This document shows positions 28,910-38,411 of a stretch of DNA of 64,000 nt, one piece after another. Origin of the DNA: Picochlorum sp. 'celeri' (taxonomy: Eukaryota; Chlorophyta; Trebouxiophyceae); the NCBI GenBank assembly GCA_010909725.1, contig JAACMV010000008.1, positions 248,001 to 312,000 on the forward strand. The letters run 5' to 3'. A program made the position numbers and the translations under genes. The notes under the pieces were generated by a model that made no database searches, was not told the origin of the DNA, and saw only the letters and a list, made by a program, of their open reading frames with translations. Each line of letters begins with the position of its first letter. The first letter of the stretch is position 1.

Positions 28910-31339
28910 ATGGGCTCGTTTGAGTCAGACCGTGTTTCTCTAGTTGACCGCACAGAACTTGAGAAGACTGCGTACTTCAGGCTATCTGAACAACGAAAAA
29001 AAGCTCTTGAACAATTTGGTGATGATCATTATTGGGCAAGTTTCGACATTACATGGGGGAAGAGGGATAATGGCAAGCAAAATTGGGTCCTCAGTTGCAA
29101 ACATTGCAAAGCATCGTTGTCCACTGAAAATGTTTCATCGGCAGTCAAAAAGCATATGACTAGCTTCAGAAAATGCCCTGCATCTAATGAAAAATGGAGG
29201 GAGCACGAAGAATCAGTCGGGAAGAAGAAGAGGCCAATAACTGAAGCTGACATGGAGGAGGTGGCACATCTCAGAAAGAAGAGGAGTACGAACCTTATTC
29301 TAGACATGCGCCATCAAAACAAGTTGATCAAGAGGCATGTTGAAAACTTAATGACTTGGATACTAATGAATCCTGTATCGTTCAGATTGGTTGATGACCC
29401 ACTCCTTGCTGAGAGTCTGAAAATGCTGGGGTGGCCCTCTGGTATCTGCAGGAAAACTCTTTGTGGATCATTTTTGGATAATAAGTACGAGGAGTTTCTG
29501 GCTGCAAGAGAATCAAATATAAACTATTTTAAGTGCTTTCAGGTAGCATCGGATTCTTGGAGATCAAAGTATGCCAACAAGGGCAGTAAACTGGTAGGAG
29601 CAACTTTGAACTTTCCAACAGGGAGTCATCTGGGTGACATTTTCACCACAGTAGATGACGAGGTGGTTTCTCGATCGTATTTGTTCAATAAAATGACAAC
29701 AATGATTGATGCGTTGGGTTCTGACTGTTACATCGGTTGTGTTTTTGATGGAGAAATGGCATACAGGAAAGCTGGAGAAGACTTGCAGGCCAAATACCCT
29801 GGAACAATTCATATGACCTGCCAGGCACATACTCTGAGTCTCCTGTTGAAGGATATCAGCAAAATAGATACCTTAGAAGACTGCTTCTCGATATCTCACA
29901 AGATGGTGCTTCTGTGCAACGTCAGAGAGTGTCGTCCCATTTTGCAAGAATGTCAAAAGGAAATGTACCAAAAGACTTATCCTCTCAGGCTTGGAGTCGA
30001 GACACGGTTCGGATATTTCGTGACTGAAATGCGAGATCTTATTCAATCTAAAGAAGCTATTAAAAAAATGGCTGGGAACGAGAGATTGCTTTCCAAATTC
30101 AATCCAGATAACACTTACAGCTCAACAGAAGATCAGAGGTTGGCATTCTCAAAGATTTTTTCAGACTCGTTTTGGTCCAATCTGGCCACACTCGTGGATA
30201 TATTGGGGCCTGTTGTAGATATGATTCACCACATCGAGCAGGATAAGCCAATGATAACTCAGATGTACTTTGTTTGGCGGTTCTTAGACCATAAATTCCG
30301 GGTTCGCGAACTTCCTGCCTTTGAGGGTGGTGGTAGCATATGTTTCAATGGAGAAAAAACTCAGGAGACAATTTTCGGTGTCGAAAAAGAAATGGCAGTC
30401 AGAGTACGGAAAAGAATGGAGTACACGAACGTTGATCTCTTCACTCTGGCCTTCCTTTTGGATCTCAGATTTTTTGAGAGGATTGCTATCGACACCTTCA
30501 GGCCCCCCGTTAAGTATGTGACACGAGCTCAACTAGAGAAAGCTAAGGTAGCTTTTAAGTCCTTTATACTAGAATCTGATAAGAATGAAGGGCTGAAGGA
30601 GCTAGAGCGCTTACTGGAGGATGGGATTCAAATCAGTAACTATGACCATGTAGAGAGTCTGGTAGAGTTAATAGAATCGAGCAAGATGCCTCAGGAGAAC
30701 GAGTGGAAATTAGAGGAAGGGGACAGAGGAAATTTTATTGTCGCTTCCTTGTGGAGGGCTATTGATCATCCTCGCTATCGCATCATATCTGACTATGTGA
30801 CTCGCAACCTTTTTGCTATGCATGTCACCTCCTGCAGTTGTGAAAGGCTTTGGTCTAGAATGAGACATTTATACAAGCCTACCAGACATAGATTAGATCC
30901 TCAAAGAGCTAAAAAGCTTTTAATGATTACTATGGGAAGAGATTTCAAAAGGAGCCAGAGGGCTCTTGCCAATTACCTTGAGGGAAGAACCTGCCAAGGA
31001 GACGAAGATGTTGATTTCATCGACCTGGATGTGGACGTTGCGGATTTAGACTGGCTAAATGACGCTGATATTGACTTCATGGTATCTGAGGAAATAGTAG
31101 ACTTGGCTGAAAATCAGGACTCGGGATCGGAGTGTGAAATTATTCAATCGGTTGTGATGGAACTTGGGCAGTTAAACAACAGTAGCACATCAATCACGGG
31201 AGTGGTTGAGACGCTGAAATCTCGCAACATAGGAGTCTCACGAGAAAATGTCATTCAAATTCTCAAACAATTAGAAAGCGCTGACAAGATAACAATGGAA
31301 GGGGAGGACTTTTATCTATCAACTCCTCATGATGGATGA
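28910..31339 (+). CDS. hAT transposase with C-terminal winged-helix-like extension
   Basis: 809 aa, uninterrupted. Order of parts: BED-type zinc finger (C63, C66, H82, C89), then the RNase H-like core. The core has a candidate first catalytic Asp in IGCVFDGEMAYRKAG, the hAT-specific CxxH of MTCQAHTLSLLL, and the large helical insertion typical of hAT. The C-terminal dimerisation block SCSCERLWSRMRHLYKPTRHRL carries the catalytic Glu region. After the usual hAT end (about residue 690) there is an acidic stretch and a further ~72 residues (738-809) whose helix-helix-helix-wing pattern resembles winged-helix domains such as those at MCM C-termini. That extension is not part of standard hAT transposases that I know. 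Confidence 0.92.
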   Translation: MGSFESDRVSLVDRTELEKTAYFRLSEQRKKALEQFGDDHYWASFDITWGKRDNGKQNWVLSCKHCKASLSTENVSSAVKKHMTSFRKCPASNEKWREHEESVGKKKRPITEADMEEVAHLRKKRSTNLILDMRHQNKLIKRHVENLMTWILMNPVSFRLVDDPLLAESLKMLGWPSGICRKTLCGSFLDNKYEEFLAARESNINYFKCFQVASDSWRSKYANKGSKLVGATLNFPTGSHLGDIFTTVDDEVVSRSYLFNKMTTMIDALGSDCYIGCVFDGEMAYRKAGEDLQAKYPGTIHMTCQAHTLSLLLKDISKIDTLEDCFSISHKMVLLCNVRECRPILQECQKEMYQKTYPLRLGVETRFGYFVTEMRDLIQSKEAIKKMAGNERLLSKFNPDNTYSSTEDQRLAFSKIFSDSFWSNLATLVDILGPVVDMIHHIEQDKPMITQMYFVWRFLDHKFRVRELPAFEGGGSICFNGEKTQETIFGVEKEMAVRVRKRMEYTNVDLFTLAFLLDLRFFERIAIDTFRPPVKYVTRAQLEKAKVAFKSFILESDKNEGLKELERLLEDGIQISNYDHVESLVELIESSKMPQENEWKLEEGDRGNFIVASLWRAIDHPRYRIISDYVTRNLFAMHVTSCSCERLWSRMRHLYKPTRHRLDPQRAKKLLMITMGRDFKRSQRALANYLEGRTCQGDEDVDFIDLDVDVADLDWLNDADIDFMVSEEIVDLAENQDSGSECEIIQSVVMELGQLNNSSTSITGVVETLKSRNIGVSRENVIQILKQLESADKITMEGEDFYLSTPHDG

Positions 31340-31563
31340 CTTCAGTCTTTGGTCGGTTGTTTCTCGCCCCAGTGATAGTCATAGCCTCTTACAACCCTCA
31401 CAAATCGTTACAAAATGTTTGTTTTATACCTTGGAACCTTTACCAAACGAATTATGCCCTTCTTGTGGCAGACACAAGGCAAATATGCTGCAAATATGCT
31501 CCAGCATATCGATTTCATGTCACTCTCTCCCATCAAAGGGGTCCTTTGACCGATCAATATGTT

Positions 31564-31596
31564 GAAAACGGCATATCATGCCGCTATGCCGTTTTC
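31564..31596. repeat. Subterminal inverted repeat of hAT element with AAACGG
   Basis: Arms GAAAACGGCAT (31564-31574) and ATGCCGTTTTC (31586-31596) are perfect 11-bp inverted repeats around an 11-nt loop near the right end. The same ATGCCGTTTT occurs near the left end at 28712-28721. Likely transposase-binding sites; maize Ac transposase is known to bind subterminal AAACGG. Confidence 0.75.
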
Positions 31597-34116
31597 ACCT
31601 TCCAGCATATTACCCAACCCTAGCAGCCAGGGATGCCGAAGTGCCTCTTCGGCTGTGAATCTCTCTTCTGGATCAAGGCGCAAGAGTCCTCCGATGAAAT
31701 CGGCCATGTTGGGATCGAATGAATCCAAAATGGAACTGAGACTGGACTGTTTTGGTTTCAAAACATCAACACTCTGCACAGATGGATGGAACACCATGGT
31801 ATTAAATACCATCATGATGTGAGGGAAGGAGACAGTTAGTCATCATACCTTGTCTGTATTGTACTCGAATATACGGCCGTCGCCCAAAAAGTACCGCTTT
31901 GAATTCGAGGCGACACCCAAGAGGGACTGTGGGAATTTTCCTAGAATGCTCTCCATGGATGCCAACATCTGGGCTCCTGAGGATTTATGGAATAGAATAT
32001 CACCAGTAACCAATTCTACCAGGACACACCCTATGCTCCAAATGTCAATCGCATAGCTGTATGGAGCTCCAAGTATAACTTCTGGGGCTCTGTAGGATCT
32101 GGATTGAACAACAGAAGCCCTGGCATCAGTGTCAAAAAATGAAGAGCCCAGGTCGATGATTTTAATCCGGCATTTGGAATACGATTTGACCAAAATATTC
32201 TCTGGCTTTAGGTCTGAATGAATGAGTGAAAGTGAGTGCAGGAATGCCACAGCCTGAAGCAACTGCATCGCTATACTTTTCACTCGCTCCACTGAAAAAT
32301 ATGTTGTTTCGTTATTCTCTCTATCATACTTTAGAAATTCATACAAATTCGCCCGTAATAGTTCCGTCACCAAAATCAGATGCTCTTTATAGTAGAAGAA
32401 ATCGTACAGCCTGACAATGCCATGCTCATCCTGTGGATCCTGTTCGTTCACATGGCGCAGGACTTTGACTTCATCAAGGCTCTGATCAAAATAATCTTTA
32501 TCGTTTTTGACAACTTTAAGGCATATATGCTGCCCAGTTTTCAGATCCAGTGCCTGAACAGCTCTGCTAAAGACAGCTTGGCCAAGTAATTCAACAATCT
32601 GATACCTACCAGCTATGACATCATCTATATGCAATGGGAGTTCCCTATGGCACTCAAACCCTGTTTTGCCTCTACGATGTACCACTCGTAAGTATATTTC
32701 TTCAAATTCATTGTGAAATTTGTCCTCATCATAGGCGACTGCGGCACCAAATCCTCCCATCTGTGTCTCTTGCTGAAGGGTATCAGGGCACTCTTCACCA
32801 CTCAATCCAACATACTCGTCCTTCACATGAAAATCATTTTGGGATCCAGGGCTACTCAATGAGACACCTGGATGAAACGTCTGCCAGCTTCCCACCCCAA
32901 ACAATGTAGCAGCCACAGTCTCTTCCTGTTGCAACACAGCAGTCTCCACTGGAAATGAAAACACATCTCCTGATGCGGTCTCTCGTGTCTCATGCGATGA
33001 TAACACATCAAAAGGTGATTTTGAAGCATTCTTTGCCACAGAAGGCCGCAAATGTATTGGATGAAGAGAATTTCTGTTTGGCAGATTGCTCATCCAATCA
33101 TCAGAACTGAGGTGCATGCTCTTCTCAAAGGCTTCACTCAACACATGCTCTGAGGTTTTCTCAGCAGCTGATGTGACACCTCCTCGAATAGGACTGAGCG
33201 AATCCAGCACATTCTGTGCCTCATCGCCACCATCTTCTTCTTCTTCTTCTTCTTCTCTTTTGTCCCTCTCTTCATCGTCCTCGTCCTCAGCAGATATTAA
33301 CGGATGATCTGTATTTCCTGATACAGAACGATCCATCAAGTCCACCTGAGAAGAATTTCTATCCAAATATGTCACCAGTGATTTATACACATCAGAAGGA
33401 CCTTCAGGATTCCTTCCATACACCCACTCTGCTGTCCCATTATACCGCTCCATGTGACTATATGAAGGGATGCGTCTCTCATGTTTGTTCGCATTCCCTT
33501 CCATCGAACTCCGACGCGTGGAGGCATCTACATCATCAGACCCATTGCCCCGAGATGGTGACTGAGGTGTCACCGGTGGAGCCAAACGTAAAGGCGCTGT
33601 CGCAGGCCTTGCAACCCCCTGACGACCTTTCCCACAACTACTACCAATGAGAGCGGGAATCTCGATAGCCCCTTCATCATACCTTGGAGTCGTACACGTG
33701 GACTTTGTCGCAACAGATGATTGACTGGGAGAACGGACGTAATACTCCTCCGATGCCGCAATCGACGCCCGAGGAGAGTACCTCGGATATTTTCTAGCAG
33801 ACAGAGGAACTCGAATAAACCCCATCGTGGGGTCGCAACTCGTACCAACACCATCATCTCCCTCCTGCTGCTGCTGTAGCTGCTGCTGCTCCCAATACCC
33901 ACTGCTCGGCGAGATTGGTCGAGACATGCTATACCCACTAGCTGCTATTCTCGGAGATGTACCACCACTTGTCATGTGTGTCTCCCTAGAAGCACAATAG
34001 ACGCCCCCTGGTGCGATTTGCTGCGTACTATATTCGAGCAATTGAGCTGTCTCGAGATGGCCATGCTTCCTCAACCAATCCACCACATCGTGTTGGGTAA
34101 TTGAATTTGTATTCAT
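31576..34116 (-). CDS. DYRKP: Plant-type DYRK kinase (DYRKP), C-terminus altered by transposon
   Basis: Exons 34116-31849 and 31773-31576, phase-0 join, about 821 aa. The start is the first ATG of the frame; it opens with an LisH-like helix (ITQHDVVDWLRKHGHLETAQLL). A long disordered region with Glu-rich and Ser-rich runs leads to the kinase domain from ~495. The Gly loop is the atypical LGQAVFSRA shared with plant DYRKPs, the catalytic Lys is in ICLKVVKN, the catalytic loop is HSDLKPEN and DLG replaces DFG. The usual activation-loop Tyr before QSRSYRAPE is Val. The domain ends EEALRHPWL, where the hAT element starts; the following residues LGLGNMLEGENGIAA and the stop are read from the transposon end. 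Confidence 0.9.
31623..31630. repeat. Right target-site duplication of hAT element
   Basis: GCAGCCAG, identical to 28635-28642. On the minus strand it encodes the Trp-Leu of the kinase HPWL motif, which places the insertion inside coding sequence. Confidence 0.95.
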
Positions 34117-34439
34117 ATTGAATCTATTCTGAGCAGAATGAAACGCACTACCTACGTGTGTGTCAGAAAAGTAAGAATCATTGACACCAGGCGACAGAAA
34201 GGTCACTTGTATCAATTTATGCCACGCATGATTGATGTTCTGATCTCATCTTTATTTATATACTTATTTTACTAAGAATAAATGCCTTGTTAGGGTATAA
34301 TCCTGCACACGAGAGACTCTAGATCTCTGACTCTAGAGATCTCTAATGTAGAGATCTTAATTTAAAGATCTGTCCATAGGAGACATGTTCAGTCTTGAAT
34401 CGCATTGTCGCATATACATTTCCATATATAAAATATACA
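34117..34439. other. Divergent DYRKP / dihydroxy-acid dehydratase promoter
   Basis: 323 nt between two divergent starts. The dehydratase side has CATATATAAAATATACA about 20 nt before its ATG (AT-rich, TATA-like) and the four-copy AGATCT array at 34321-34371. No gene of its own. Confidence 0.5.
34321..34371. promoter_or_regulatory. Periodic AGATCT palindrome array
   Basis: Four exact AGATCT palindromes start at 34321, 34337, 34352 and 34366, spaced 16, 15 and 14 nt. The first two sit in a near-perfect direct repeat beginning GACTCTAG at 34315 and 34329. The array lies 69-119 nt upstream of the dihydroxy-acid dehydratase ATG and about 205-255 nt upstream of the kinase ATG. Even spacing near 1.4-1.5 helical turns suggests a multi-site binding array, but this is inference. 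Confidence 0.5.
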
Positions 34440-36524
34440 ATGAAATCAATTCGTGCGCTTAGACAAAGCACAAGTGAGTGTAATCTCCTGTGCTCTCGCA
34501 TTCGCCGTCAGCATCAAGGGGTGGGTCCGTGTCATCGTTCTCGTCGGACTACAGTGACTCGATGCGGTATCGATGAGGTTTTAAAGCAAAATGCACCTGA
34601 GAAACAGTCAGAGGTAGAGGGACTGAACAAGTTCAGTCGACGAATCACGCAACCAAAATCACAGGGTGCATCCCAGGCCATGTTGTATGGAACCGGGTTG
34701 ACACCGGATGATATGAACAAGCCACAGGTTGGAATTTCATCTGTTTGGTGGGAAGGTAATACGTGTAATATGCATTTGAATGATTTGGCGTTGGAGGTGA
34801 AGCTTGGTGTGGAGGATGCTGGGCTGGTGGGATACCGATTTAATACTATTGGTGTATCTGACGGTATTTCCATGGGAACTGATGGGATGAGTTTTTCTTT
34901 GCAATCAAGGGACTTGATTGCGGATTCTATCGAAACGGTCATGTCTGCGCAATGGTATGATGCCAATATTTCCCTTCCTGGGTGTGATAAAAACATGCCT
35001 GGTACAATTATGGCCATGGCCAGGTTGAACAGGCCGTCAATTATGATTTATGGGGGGACGATTCGTGCTGGTACATCAGAGACTGGGAACAAGCTTGATA
35101 TTGTGTCGGCGTTCCAGTCGTATGGAGGGTTCTCTGCTGGATTGATTGATGAACATGAACGTCAGGATATTGTGAAGAGGTCGTGTCCTGGGCCTGGAGC
35201 ATGTGGAGGCATGTATACTGCGAATACGATGGCATCTGCTATTGAGGCGTTGGGAATGAGTCTTCCATACTCATCTTCAACGCCAGCAGAGGATCCTTTG
35301 AAAAAGGTTGAATGTCGTTTGGCTGGCAGGTATCTTTTGGATTTGATGAAAAAGGATATCAAGCCTCTGGATATTATGAAGAAGGCTTCGTTTGAGAATG
35401 CAATTGTTTTTGTCATGGCGACAGGTGGATCTACGAATGCAGTGTTGCATTTGATTGCAATGGCTCGTGCATGCGGGATTGAGTTGACGTTGGATGATTT
35501 CCAGCGCATCTCTGATAAGGTTCCATTTATTGCGGATTTGAAACCAAGTGGAAAATACGTTATGGAGGATCTTCACAAGGTACGTAATAATGGTGTTGAT
35601 GATCTATAGTCTGGCCTACTTTTTCCCTCTTGGAATCAATGCAAGAGGAAACCATCAAAACTTCGAGGCCTAGATGAATGTGGCTGTCTTAAGCGGGTGA
35701 CTCCAATATCACATGAAGAGTTGCCTTTCGCACGCAGTCTATAAACAAAATTCCTTTATATTATTATTATTATTCACACGTACATATGTGTGTAGGTTGG
35801 AGGTACACCGGCCGTGTTGAAGTATTTGATGGAGCATGGGCTGATTGATGGTTCTTGCTTGACTGTCACAGGAAAGACACTGGCAGAGAACCTGGACACG
35901 TGCCCACCCCTCAAGGAAGGACAAGATGTGATTTTGCCTTTGGACAAGCCCATTAAATCATCTGGGCATTTGCAAATTCTGTATGGAAATCTCTCCCCAG
36001 AAGGTTCTGTTGCCAAGATTACTGGAAAGGAGGGACTTCATTTCAAAGGACATGCCCTCTGCTTTGACTGTGAAGAGGACATGCTGGAAGCACTGTCTAA
36101 AGATATTGAACCATTTAGAGGATCTGTCGTGGTGATTCGGTATGAAGGGCCAAAGGGTGGACCAGGAATGCCAGAAATGTTGACTCCTACATCAGCAATC
36201 ATGGGGGCAGGTCTTGGCGATGAGTGTGCCTTGATTACAGATGGGCGATTCTCTGGAGGTTCCCATGGATTTGTCATTGGACATGTGTGCCCAGAAGCTC
36301 AGGAAGGAGGGCCAATTGGACTCGTTAGAGATGGAGATATCATTAGCATAGATGCAGAAACTAGGGAAATGAATGTCGTGGGTGTGGACGATGCTGAATG
36401 GGAAAAGCGCAAGGCAGAATGGAAGCCACCTGCATCTCAAAGTACAAAGGCGCAGTTCGGAACGCTGAGAAAGTACACACGATTGGTGAGCTCCGCATCA
36501 ACAGGATGCGTGACAGACCAGTGA
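34440..36524 (+). CDS. DHAD: Dihydroxy-acid dehydratase, plastid-type
   Basis: Exons 34440-35579 and 35796-36524; phase-0 join (LHK-VGGTP), about 622 aa. Dehydrates 2,3-dihydroxy-3-methylbutanoate (and the methylpentanoate) in valine, leucine and isoleucine synthesis. A basic Ser/Arg-rich leader of ~45 residues suggests plastid import. IlvD/Edd hallmarks include the Fe-S ligand regions [16 protein letters not shown] and [14 protein letters not shown], which fit the plant [2Fe-2S] type, plus [12 protein letters not shown] and, near the C-terminus, [16 protein letters not shown] with the catalytic Ser. Length equals plant DHAD. The intron is 216 nt, the longest in the window that I could place with confidence. 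Confidence 0.95.
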
Positions 36525-36958
36525 TTTTTAATCTTGTTTGTGCATGTAACTAGAAATAAAATGCATCGTTAAACTCAATATGATCAAATGAAAATATGCA
36601 AGTATATACACAAAAAGGTACGTGTGTACCATAGTATGAAAAAAAAGTTCTCTGGGAATCTGAAAGGCTGTAATAGCACGAGGGCCTATTTTGGACCAAA
36701 AGTCACGTGTCCAGAGTGTGACAGCCCAGTGTCCCAAAACCATTACGATGGGCACACAGAATCTTTTCTTCCAAAAAAGTCTCATATACTTTAAATTCAA
36801 GACGTAAGAGACGTTCATACATAGACACCGTCTCCAATTGATGCAAGACATTGTCTCCAAAACAAATGCAGCAAATATATGTACAATAATGCAGGCATGT
36901 CTACACACATCCTCTCACCAATGCCACCAAAACATTGGTCACAGTCTGATGCTCCTCG
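36525..36958. other. Convergent 3' spacer, no gene seen
   Basis: 434 nt between the stops of the dihydroxy-acid dehydratase and the SBP-like genes. Short ORFs only; presumed 3' UTRs. This is the widest convergent spacer in the window. Confidence 0.4.
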
Positions 36959-37702
36959 TTACGGTTGAGGATTGGGACGCTTGTTTTCTCCCTTTGCCGC
37001 CAAGCACCAGTTCAAGATTTCAACCACCTGCTGCATATCTTCGTCACTGATTGCATGTCGTGCTCGAACAAGCTGGCGCACCTGATCTTCCATATCTTCT
37101 GTGGACTCTGAAGACTCTGTAGAATCAGGGGATAGACTGTTATTACCATTCCTCCCACCATTCCGTGGTGGGTAGAAATAGCTGCGAATGATCCCGTGCA
37201 GCGTGCCCAAAACTTGCGATGGGGAGATTTCATTTCCTTCAGATATTCGCTGAATCGTCCCATACCTCATAGACTCTGCTCTCGCACTTGCGAAAAGCGA
37301 TGTCCTCTTCTCCTCTGCCAGTGAAGCTTCAGCAAGATTTGGACTTGCCACATGCAATGGCTTTGGGTAGAACACATTTGCATGCCTTTTCCTGCTAGTT
37401 TCTTCAGCATCAGATTTACTCTGTTGGCGTTTCTTTTCGGATTGCTGCCTCCTCCTCTCAGCATGTCTTGCCAGTGCCACTCGACAAGTTCTCGTACCCA
37501 CGTCAAAAGATTCCACTGGTTCATATTTGCCACACTGCTGACAAAACCTCTGTGGCGTCCCTCTCAGCATGACCCTTTCTCGACACGCACATGCTCGACA
37601 CGTCCTATAGCGCCTATAGTATGGACGATCCTCATTCACAAGGCAGTCGCAAACAACACAGTAAATCGGCTTATTCTTCCAGGCTGTCTGATTCCCTCCC
37701 AT
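36959..37702 (-). CDS. SBP-box-like transcription factor
   Basis: 247 aa, single exon; start at the ATG giving MGGNQTAW. Residues 12-86 align with the SBP DNA-binding domain of plants and green algae: C15 and C20 (Cys-x4-Cys), YYRRYRTC with C35, C38, then QRFCQQC (C54, C57), and SFDVGTRTC (C73) followed by RVALARHAERRR with the basic nuclear-localisation end. Two departures are clear: the first site uses Cys38 where plants have His, and the second site's His is Glu61. The rest is polar, with a Ser/Asn-rich acidic segment at ~190-215 and a predicted amphipathic C-terminal helix. SBP factors bind GTAC cores and occur only in the green lineage, which supports the organism call. Confidence 0.85.
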   Translation of the reverse strand: MGGNQTAWKNKPIYCVVCDCLVNEDRPYYRRYRTCRACACRERVMLRGTPQRFCQQCGKYEPVESFDVGTRTCRVALARHAERRRQQSEKKRQQSKSDAEETSRKRHANVFYPKPLHVASPNLAEASLAEEKRTSLFASARAESMRYGTIQRISEGNEISPSQVLGTLHGIIRSYFYPPRNGGRNGNNSLSPDSTESSESTEDMEDQVRQLVRARHAISDEDMQQVVEILNWCLAAKGENKRPNPQP

Positions 37703-38411
37703 GTTCCTCAGGCTGCAATTATTGCTGATACTTAACCAAGTATGCGATTTATTGAATATATTTATGGTATAGGCGTAGATATTCGTCACAACAGTACCAG
37801 CATTCCCTCGTTGTGTCCCGTACGTGTCTGCGAACACAAAACCTCTAATTCACTGCATCAAACGCGTAAACACGGCTATATATTAGTCAAAGACTTTACT
37901 AATAGTCAATTTGCCATGCAACAATGCGCAACAGAGCTAATGAGGTGGAATTCCGTAGCGCACCCGGAAGTGCAGGCGTAACCACTCGTCGACTTCACGT
38001 ACACGTGCGTAACCTATACCTGTGGTACAAATTGAGCGATGATACAAATGCAATGCACAAATAGAGTTGTGCACACGCATGAATTTGAAAAAAAATTGCA
38101 GATGGGTAGGTTGCGATGCAGCAATCGTAAAGGCTCTCGACCTGACCCTAATCGTCTTTGAACAAACTACACCCGTTCCAAGGACACCGGCGATGGGACA
38201 GATGCGACTAGAGAGAAGATGATTTCTTTAGACCCCGGTGAATTGCATCGTGACGGTAACGCGAGACACTGGACGGGCCTCTCCGTACCTGGCATTGCAC
38301 CCTTTTAACGAATCACACATGGTACCGCTCGTGGGTGTGGTGGTGAGTACTACCCGCATGGTTGAACCTCGTGTGGGCTTGCCAACGATTCATGTATACA
38401 TGATGATTACA
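37703..38411. other. Spacer between SBP-like promoter and RTEL1 3' end
   Basis: 709 nt upstream of the SBP-like gene (minus) and downstream of RTEL1 (minus). Contains several small ORFs of random character and no recognised motif. Likely the SBP-like promoter plus RTEL1 3' UTR. Confidence 0.4.

Larger units (their letters stand above)
28643..31622 (+). mobile_element. Complete autonomous hAT-family DNA transposon (2,980 bp)
   Basis: Bounded by a perfect 8-bp duplication (GCAGCCAG) and imperfect terminal inverted repeats: left TAGGCTTGGGTCAT, right (reverse complement) TAGGGTTGGGTAAT, 12 of 14 matching. Inside is one intact 809-codon transposase at 28910-31339. Both subterminal regions carry repeated CTATGCC/GGCATAG units (28658-28664, 28674-28680, 28688-28694, 28710-28716, 31584-31590) and an AAAACGGCAT motif. 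The element is oriented opposite to the DYRKP kinase gene and sits inside the last codons of that gene: the right terminus is translated as the kinase's new C-terminus. An intact ORF and an exact duplication imply recent movement, but no proof of activity is available from one copy. Confidence 0.95.

Noticed and set aside
31559..31822. ORF on the plus strand across the right transposon boundary
   Set aside because: Antisense to the kinase C-terminal exon; no independent evidence.
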